A stretch of 64,000 bases of DNA from contig CM032659.1 of assembly GCA_019095985.1 (NCBI GenBank), forward strand, positions 28,076,644-28,140,643. Reading direction: 5' to 3'. The translations under genes and the position numbers were made by a program. Source of the stretch: Streblospio benedicti (lineage: Eukaryota > Annelida > Polychaeta > Spionida > Spionidae). The notes under the pieces were generated by a model. That model did no database searches, had not been told where the DNA came from, and was given only the letters and a program-made list of their open reading frames with translations. Shown here piece by piece: positions 57,311-64,000 of this stretch; positions within the stretch are counted from its first letter, which is position 1; each line of letters starts with the position of its first letter.

Positions 57311-57550
57311 GGGGAGGTAATGTGATATTACGAAAGTGCTGAGTCAGATTAGACTCATAGGCATCGCCGGAAGTCTCACGCTTCCGGCTCCGCCTACCGC
57401 CCACACACACCGGTATGCTGGTAGCTATATAAGTATATAATAAACAGAATAGAAAGCTTTGGTTCTGTTATTAGTTCTCACCATCAATAAACAGAATAGA
57501 AACAATCCAGTTTTCCCGCTCATTTTGTAGACTAGCCTCTAAAAAATACA
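57311..57550 (+). repeat. Right LTR candidate with polypurine tract
   Basis: A purine tract GGGGGAGGTAA is followed by TGTGATATTACG, then a short inverted GCCGGAAG/CTTCCGGC pair, a TATA-like stretch (GCTATATAAGTATATAATAAA) and repeated AATAAACAGAATAGAAA. The right border is not certain. No second copy in the window. Confidence 0.5.
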
Positions 57551-57559
57551 GACGTGTTT

Positions 57560-57930
57560 CTAATAGTAATGTTTAGTAATTTCTTGCAACTCTCGCTAGT
57601 GTCTGGTGCTGCATCTTTTGTAATGTTTCGTAAGGGAGGTAGCGCATTTTGTGACCTTTTTGCTAACATCAAACAGGTCAAAAATTGCTATAAGTTATTA
57701 TACATAACACGTCGATTCAGGGAACTGTCAGGAGGGGTTGACGCTGGGGTGGGGCTGTTAGAATCGGGGGTGCCACTTCTATAGTAATTAAGAGGTCTGT
57801 ATGGTTGGGGGAAGTAGGTGTAGTTTTTATTTTGTGCGAGAGACGTTTATTAAGTAATACACAGAATCCGGGGACAATAACAAGTCGTCATTTTCCAATC
57901 TTTTTATTTTCACACACAAATATATACTTT
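57560..57930. other. No gene seen
   Basis: One 76-codon frame without context. Nothing recognised. Confidence 0.4.
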
Positions 57931-57939
57931 TTTACAGAG

Positions 57940-58255
57940 TGCTGCAGAAGACATTTCTAATATATACACAGTAACAATGATATACTTCTAAGTACTACAG
58001 AAGACATTTTTCTAAACTCTACACAGTAAAACTACATCAGGGTACTGCAAAAGACATTTCTAACCTTTATTCTCTCATATACTTTTAAGCACTACAGAAG
58101 ACATTTTCTAAACTCTACACTGTAACACTACATAGCAGTGCTGCAAAAGACATTTCTAACTTTTATTCTCTCCCTAATATATATAAAAAGTAACGGCCAG
58201 ATACTTTTAAGCACTACAGAAGATATTTTCTAACCTCTAAACATATATACACACA
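57940..58255. repeat. Tandem ~50-60 bp repeats
   Basis: Six or seven diverged units, each with a GCAGAAGACATTTCTAA-type core, alternating between GTGCTGC and AGTACTAC starts. They lead directly into the (TTC)n tract. Confidence 0.75.
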
Positions 58256-58308
58256 GTAAAAATACATGATGGACAAGGTTCAAAAAGTCAGCCACGTGAC
58301 CTCCGTCT

Positions 58309-58566
58309 TCTTCTTGTTCTTCTTCTTCTGCTTCTGCTTCTTCTTCTTCTTCTTCTTCTTCTTCTTCTTCTTCTTCTTCTTCTTCTTCTTCTTCTTCTTC
58401 TTCTTCTTCTTCTTCTCCTTCTTCTTCTCCTTCTCCTCCTTCTCCTTCTTCTTCTTCTTCTTCTTCTTCTTCTTCTTCTTCTTCTTCTTCTTCTTCTTCT
58501 TCTTCTTCTTCTTCTTCTTCTTCTTCTTCTTCTTCTTCTTCTTCTTCTTCTTCTTCTTCTTCTTCT
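58309..58566. repeat. (TTC)n homopyrimidine tract
   Basis: About 255 bp of TTC with few interruptions. Mirror-symmetric purine-pyrimidine sequence of this length can form triplex DNA. The poly-Phe and poly-Arg frames across it are artefacts. Confidence 0.97.
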
Positions 58567-58739
58567 TGGGGATGTAGCTACTAATTGTCCAAGAGGTGTA
58601 GAACGCAGCAGAATCCTTTGATGGGTGTTAAATTCTCGTCGTCTTGGGACGATAATGTAATACATATCGTGTTGAGAACCCCCTAAAATGCGCGTCAGGG
58701 GCATTTGACGCTGGGGTGAATTGTTAGATTGTAAATGCG

Positions 58740-59300
58740 GGTATTTTATTGAGTGATCCCCCACCACCGCTGCCTCATGCTCGCAGAGCTGAGCAGTCAG
58801 TTTGATGAATGAGCTTTGCTGGAGAGTTTTCTCAACACCCACCAACCTTCCGGTCACAGCTCTTGGTCCCAAACTCTACTAGTAAAACCAATCTCTCTCT
58901 CCACATTCGTTACTTCTACCATTATGACAGAGCGAGCGCTAGCCAATGGCGCCTATTCTACTCAATCTCTCTCCGCGCTCATTACACCATATTCTATCAG
59001 TCACAAGTGCTCAAGCCCCCAGCGAGAGCGCTCGCGGCCAATGGACGTAAGTGATAGCCAACGGCACCTACTCTACCCACCAATCCAATTGGGACTCCAG
59101 AGCTGGCCGGGCGGGACATGGGCCTTAAGGTTGCTCAACTCGCACTGCAGAGCTAGCCGGACGACGAGGCGAGGCGGGACCTGTCACTGATGTGTCACTT
59201 TAATGACGTTGACCTGGTGGCGGGGGGGGGGAGTCACTTGAAAGATCTCCGCTGTCAAAAAGTGACAAATGAGCTTGTTCTGTGACCAATAGATACTACT
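58740..59300 (-). repeat. Dispersed GC-rich repeat, copy 2 (inverted)
   Basis: Inverted match to 48,840-49,400 and in part to 50,000-50,110. Non-coding. Confidence 0.65.
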
Positions 59301-59389
59301 CATAGAAAACGTCCTAACAGGAGAAGTGTCGCAAAAAATGATGGCATGGTGGTGACAAGAATTTTACAAACTAGCTGCAAATGCGACCA

Positions 59390-60250
59390 AAGACATCATG
59401 AAGGAATTCTTAATTAGTGCTGGTGTGTACGTAGATGACCTAAATATAATCTACCACCCGTTACCACATGGCACAAGATGGTGTGAAATAGACAGAAAGA
59501 TGGTGATAAGAGAAAACATGATAGAAGGCAGGAAACGCTGTGATGATGAAAGGACAATGGAAGAAATGATAAGAATGGCCAACTCGATATGCCCCATTCA
59601 TCGAATGGAGATTGACCATCCTAGTAAGAATGCAGATGGAAAACTTCCAATATTAGACCTCAAAGTCTAGACAGAAGACAACATAATTTTATATGAATTC
59701 TGCAGAAAGGATATGGCTAGTCGACTACTGATGATGGCGAGAAGTGCCATGCCACGGAATATGAAAAGGAATGTTTTGATCCTGATCCAAGAAGCATTGA
59801 GAATTCTGCAAAATTCCAGCCCATCACTCAAGTGGGATCACATAGCATACATCCTAACAGACTTCTGTGTCAGAAGGAAAATTTCAGGATACAATGAAAG
59901 ATACCGACTAAATGTAATCCAATCAGCACTTCAAATATGGATGAAACAGAACGATGAAGACATGAGATGTATCAGACCATTATACAGGATGAAAGATTGG
60001 AATAAAATCAATCGCAAAAGAGAGAAAGAAATTAAGAAACAGCAGTGGTTTAGAAAAGAAAATGCCAAGTTGACGATCTTCTGCCCTTGCATGCCAAATA
60101 GCAAACTATACAAAATGTGGCCAAATAAAGCAAAAAGAAGTGTCATGAGTGGTGTTACTCTGAGACATAAAGAAGTAGAAAGACCATGGAGATGGTTTGG
60201 TTACTATTTATTAACTGACTTCTACAATCCTCTACACAGACTTATATCCT
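59390..60250 (+). pseudogene. Reverse transcriptase fossil, first type
   Basis: Two frames cover a piece with the AGVYVDDLNIIYHPL catalytic region, an ERTMEEMIRMANSI helix and the NADGKLPILDLKV motif, then a region rich in basic residues (ALRILQNSSP, then YRLNVIQSALQIW). The same motif order occurs in invertebrate retroelements that also carry GIY-YIG endonucleases, but I cannot name the clade. Both ends are missing; clearly broken, with a few breaks. Confidence 0.6.
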
Positions 60251-60509
60251 TCACTTCTACTACAACTACAGTCGACAGCGGATTCAGCTTACCAAAGCCC
60301 GCATCTAATAAACTCCCTGTATGGGCTCAACCGTTCACGAGTCCTGCTAGTCCCTTTTCATTGAACAACACAGTCACCTTCAAGCCTCATCAACCTATTA
60401 GAATGGCTAGTGATGAACAAATCAACAATATCAAAACAATGATTGCTACTCAAGCAGACATTCAAAAACAACTGTTAAAACCTAGCCACAGCGGATGAGG
60501 ACATCAAAC

Positions 60510-61445
60510 CAATGTGGTGGAAGAGGTATGTGGATGAAGTGGTAACGAAGATTAAGTGCGGCACTGTGGAACGTCTCAATGATCATCTCAACCAAGTAGA
60601 TACGACTCGCATTATAGTGTTTACTCATGAAACTATGGTAGAGAATAAAATTCCTTTTCTTGACACCCTGAGTGAAATTAAAGACAATGGCTCTCTAAAA
60701 ACTACGGTGTACAGGAAAAGCACACACACAAATCAATATTTGAATTTTAAGTCTCACCATCCAACTGTACATAAGCTAGGAGTAGTGAGAACATGTTTGG
60801 ATAGAATGAACACAGTCGTAACAGAAGAGTTAGATAAAGACTGAAGAACGCACAAACGTGGATCCACAGACCATTTGTAATTACCCTAAGTGGGCAATTC
60901 AAGAAGTGAAGAGAAAGAAGAAAGATACCAACAATAAGAAGTCTTGGAAGACAGCAGAAAAAAGACTCTAAGGGAGCCGGAGGTATGGTCGTTCTCCATT
61001 ACGTTAAAGGCTTGTCTGAAAGAATGGCTAAGGTTTTAAAAGATCACAAGATCTGTTCAGCCTTCAAACCTTATAAGAATCTCCGCAAGATTTTAGTTCA
61101 TCCCAAGGACAAAGTCAAACAAGAAGAAGTATGTGGGAGTGTGTACAGTATTGGGTGTAAGAACTGTCCAAGTTTATACATTGGTGAATCAGGCAGGAAG
61201 TGTGGCACACGGCTCAAGGAGCATCAAAGAAATGTGGAGACACATGACCATAAAATTGTGCGCACCAGAGCCACGCGCCTCAGCACCACAGAAGTTCACC
61301 AATCAGCCATAACTGACCACATGAACAACCTCAACCATGTACCAGATTGGGATATTGCTAAAGTTGTGTGTAAGGAGTCGAACCTACTGGACAGACAAAT
61401 CTTAGAGTCAATAACAAATCCGAAAAGACTGAGGAGAACATGAAC
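60510..61445 (+). pseudogene. Penelope-like element: reverse transcriptase end and GIY-YIG endonuclease
   Basis: Parts: the RT segment with WWKRYVDE, KIPFLDTL, SLKTTVYRKSTHTNQYLNF, SHHP and GVVRTCLDR, all hallmarks of Penelope elements; then a GIY-YIG endonuclease (SVYSIGCKNCPSLYIGESGR, then TRLKEHQ) and the C-terminal end. Front part missing, about two breaks in what remains. It follows the other RT fossil directly, in the same orientation, but belongs to a different group, so the two were joined by insertion or chance. Confidence 0.75.
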
Positions 61446-62200
61446 AGAGATGAAGGAGCATACCAATTATCTCACGCCTACGACAACCTTCTGAGACCTA
61501 GGGCAGCCCCAAACCACCGCGTGGCCTCCACCACCCCCAACAACAAACACTGACCGACTTCCACTTCTGTCACATGCTGCCACTTGGTGACAGAAAAGTC
61601 TCAGACGATGGACATTTAGTATAAATTCCCCTATAGTATAAGTTGCACTGGACTAGGTTAATATCCCAGTTACACACACCTTGATAGGCTTTGTTGTTCT
61701 CCCTTTACTATGGCCACTGTAGGATTAGGGACCAGTACTCTCTTGTACTGTGTTGAGCCGATTAGCGGCAGTTCAGTCGTAGATGCTGCTACAGCAGCAT
61801 GAGGGCTGGCAACCTGCTCCCTGGAATATGGGAGTAGGCCCTCTTTACTTGTTACTTACCGAGGCTGGCCAATGGCCTTCCTCCCTCACCGTCGTGGACT
61901 TGGTCTACCGAGGTTGTGCGTAGGGGACGCCCGTAGCACAGCGTGTCAGCACCGGAGCGGTCCTCCCAGCGAGGAGGCCTCCCCGTGAAAACCCGGTAAT
62001 ACACCCCACGACCCACGGACAGTATACGGTCTTGGTACGTGGTACGTGTAGTCTTAGGAAACACAACGAGGAGTAGTCTAGCTGAGGAACGTCTGCAGCT
62101 CAGCCAGGGCCCCGCCTGAATAAGGGGGGTGAGCCCTGGGTGAGTGTCACCGATACCGCTGGGTTGGCACACGTGTTCCTGTTGATCCAGTAGCAGATTG
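61446..62200. other. GC-rich non-coding block after the Penelope remnant
   Basis: 61,560-61,590 forms a TGTCAC/GTGACA hairpin, possibly the element's 3' end. 61,850-62,170 is much richer in G+C than its surroundings, with several short inverted repeats (GTCCTCC...GGAGGCC; GGTACGTGGTACGTG). It is open on the minus strand for 106 codons but has no recognisable protein. A structured element or SINE-like repeat is possible. Confidence 0.35.
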
Positions 62201-63280
62201 GTTCCGGATGCTCCAGACGTTCCAGCTACTTTGTTTACAAAGGTGATAATTCAACTGTAACTCTTTGATTAGATGTGCATGCATGTGAGAAATGTCAGAA
62301 AAGCATCTGATGCCAACTCCTACATAAGTGTAAAAGTACAGCCTGTATAATTAGGTGAATATGATAATGTGTCAAAATATGCTGTTCAATTGCTTATAAG
62401 CAAAAATGATAAGAGAGTGATACAAACTGAGTTGCCTTACTTGTTTGTTTAATCTCTAAGCTCTCAAAAAATTAAAATTTGTTGAAATCAGAAAATACTC
62501 GTCTATGTTTGAATTGACAAAGGTTTCAATAAAAACGAAACAATCCTTTTAAAAGTCTTTTTATGTCATAGTAATATCATTTAATTGCAAAAAATATGCA
62601 GTTTACACAATATTAATTTATTTGCAATAATCTACTTCATAAACAATATTGACGTCTCTTGAACTAGATTGAAGACACCCATACAATCATCCACATCAAT
62701 ACAATTATTTCTGTACTACCTTAGCATTCTCTGATATTGTTGTGAAAATGATTTGCACTCTTATTTTTTATTTTGTAATCAAACACAATTCCCATTGATT
62801 TAAAAAAATTCTAAAGCTTTGCTTATTCAACAGTATCCTTCCTGCATAATAAGATCTTGCTCTAGAAAAAAATTGATTAAGGACTTATTTTGATAGAATA
62901 AATTCTAATTCATTAAGGGAAGTATTATTTGCATTAATAGTCTTTTAAATAGACAGTTACAACACATAGAAGCAGTATGTTCCAGAACAATAATCGCATG
63001 TTCTAATTCCTTGATATATATTACCACTAGAGTTATAGCAAGATCTTCATATTTGATAAGTTGATACTGCAAAAATTGTGTACCAAGCTCCTGTCAGTTA
63101 GTAACATATATTTTCTTTAATATGTAGACTCTGGGGTACAGAGTTGCATGCGTGAAATTGTTATATGTGATATAAACAGGGAATGAGATACCTTTATCAT
63201 CAATTTATTTTATTTTAACTAGTATGTAATAATATGCCATTTAATCTGATGAGAAAGAAGAAAAAAAGACCACACACACC
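62200..63280. other. AT-rich DNA, no gene seen
   Basis: Low-GC sequence with short A and T runs; no frame or repeat of note. Confidence 0.5.
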
Positions 63281-63285
63281 TATAC

Positions 63286-63388
63286 AAAAATGCAGCGGTC
63301 TTCAACGAGTGGAGAGTCAGCAATGATTCTTTCCACTTTTGGAGTAAAGGCTTGTGTATCTGTCGTGTGTTTGGGGCAAGTTTTCTCA
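63286..63388 (-). CDS. Possible single exon, unknown
   Basis: Minus strand: acceptor TTTTTCTTTTTGTAG, then one frame reading KTCPKHTTDTQAFTPKVERI and on to a possible donor (TTTTT/GTATAG). The acceptor is strong; the donor is poor. No family recognised. Confidence 0.25.
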
Positions 63389-63589
63389 CTACAAAAAGAA
63401 AAAAATATGTAAAATTTATAATTATAAGAATACCAATGATGGGAAACGATGAATAATGCATTAAAAGACTTTTTCCCTGCTGCTCAATAACCTCCTCATA
63501 ATGTAATTAAAATATGTAGTCAGAGGATGGAGTTTGCTGACCGTGTATATATCATCAACAAACAAATAATTCAATGTATGTCCTGTAAT

Positions 63590-64000
63590 AAAGTATGTGA
63601 AAACGCAACGTTCCATCATCCAGTTCATCTAGTGAATTAGATAACACACCAAAAAGAAGCAGACACGATAAGAAAGAGGAAACACTTTTGATTTGATAAA
63701 TGAAATTCGAGAATTAAGAAAAGGGCAAGAAAGGTTAGAGGTGCTGTTTACGAGAGAAATACAGAGAATGAAAGAAGAAATACAAGGAGATCTAGACCAT
63801 AGATTTGACAATTTTAATAGCACCATTCAAACACAGATAAACAATATTGGAAAGGAGGTGTCTAATCTTGAAAACAGTATTTCAGATATTGAAACAAATA
63901 TTACTCCTCGTGAACTTCCTCCATTTAATATAGAGGAAACAATTGTTGTGACAGGAATTGCACAAAACGTGGGAGAAGACCCTGTCAAACTGGCAAAAGC
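63590..64000 (+). mobile_element. LINE ORF1, N-terminal part, cut by the window edge
   Basis: A Ser-rich start with PKRSRHDKK, then a coiled coil (INEIRELRKGQERLEVLFTR, then QIN-type heptads with NNIGKEVSNLENSISDIE), then the start of an RNA-recognition-type domain (EETIVVTGIAQNVGEDPVKL). This is the layout of L1-like ORF1 proteins. A frame change of one base lies near 63,680, between the basic segment and the coiled coil. It continues beyond 64,000. Confidence 0.65.

Larger units (their letters stand above)
50600..57550 (+). mobile_element. Ty3/Gypsy element, errantivirus-like, front-truncated fossil
   Basis: Parts in order: back part of pol (50,600-53,171), a GC-rich spacer with promoter-like repeats (53,172-53,828), an env-type frame (53,829-56,282), a long AT-rich 3' non-coding stretch, a polypurine tract (57,311-57,320) and a right LTR candidate. 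The structural gene, protease and front of the reverse transcriptase are missing, and no left LTR was found, so the element is broken. The remaining pol and env frames look open, with one major loss at the front, which suggests a fairly young insertion. Inverted copies of one dispersed repeat lie on either side (48,840 and 59,300). Confidence 0.75.

Noticed and set aside
58266-58872. Poly-Phe and poly-Arg frames
   Set aside because: Produced by the (TTC)n tract.
1-64000. CRISPR array, operon or phage-like system
   Set aside because: All coding DNA here is intron-split animal sequence or eukaryotic retroelements; the only regularly spaced repeats are microsatellites and the hammerhead array.

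Overview
The window looks like nuclear DNA from an intron-rich, AT-rich invertebrate animal. The evidence is small CCP, CUB and EGF exons with clean GT-AG (once GC-AG) borders, Penelope-type retroelements, hammerhead ribozyme repeats, an errantivirus-like LTR element with an env frame, and long (CATA)n arrays. Mollusc, annelid, brachiopod and invertebrate deuterostome all remain possible; I cannot name the species.

Positions 1-28,100 and 36,600-42,770 hold repeated copies of one two-gene unit. Gene 1 is a type I membrane receptor: signal peptide, CUB, EGF, about twelve CCP (sushi) modules, one membrane segment and a basic tail. Its fullest copy, B, is on the minus strand in 20 exons (22,581 to 11,009). 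Copy A (1-3,850, plus strand) is a decayed 3' part, copy C (28,017-26,604) keeps the last four coding exons intact, and copy D keeps an intact membrane exon (37,867-37,632) beside scrambled upstream sequence. Gene 2 converges on the 3' end of gene 1. It has the C-terminal part of a von Willebrand A domain followed by an acidic, Ser/Thr-rich region, in four damaged or partial copies. A (CATA)n array sits between gene 2 and the upstream flank of gene 1. The A-B inversion spans a 100-N assembly gap (7,531-7,630), so that arrangement is not certain.

Intron 1 of copy B carries the best find: a tandem array (20,932-22,326, about 235-bp units) with five intact type I hammerhead ribozymes on the strand antisense to the host gene. 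Conserved core, stem II, a minimal palindromic stem III, a GUC cleavage site and a two-part stem I are all visible. It resembles animal retrozymes, which make small circular RNAs.

From 28,100 to 36,600 is single-copy DNA: a coiled-coil exon, a fold-back Penelope element whose two ends carry hammerhead-like cores, and a three-exon BTB gene (168 aa, minus strand). One intron of the BTB gene holds a second hammerhead fold-back and a MITE with 24-bp inverted repeats.

From 42,770 to 64,000 the DNA is mostly mobile-element debris: C/A-rich and AT-rich non-coding DNA with tandem repeats, a TIR element, a front-truncated Ty3/errantivirus-like element (pol part, CRE-rich spacer, env frame, one LTR candidate), a 250-bp (TTC)n tract, two reverse transcriptase fossils of different types end to end, and the start of a LINE ORF1 at the right edge. 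No bacterial-type features, CRISPR arrays, rRNA or confident tRNA genes were seen.
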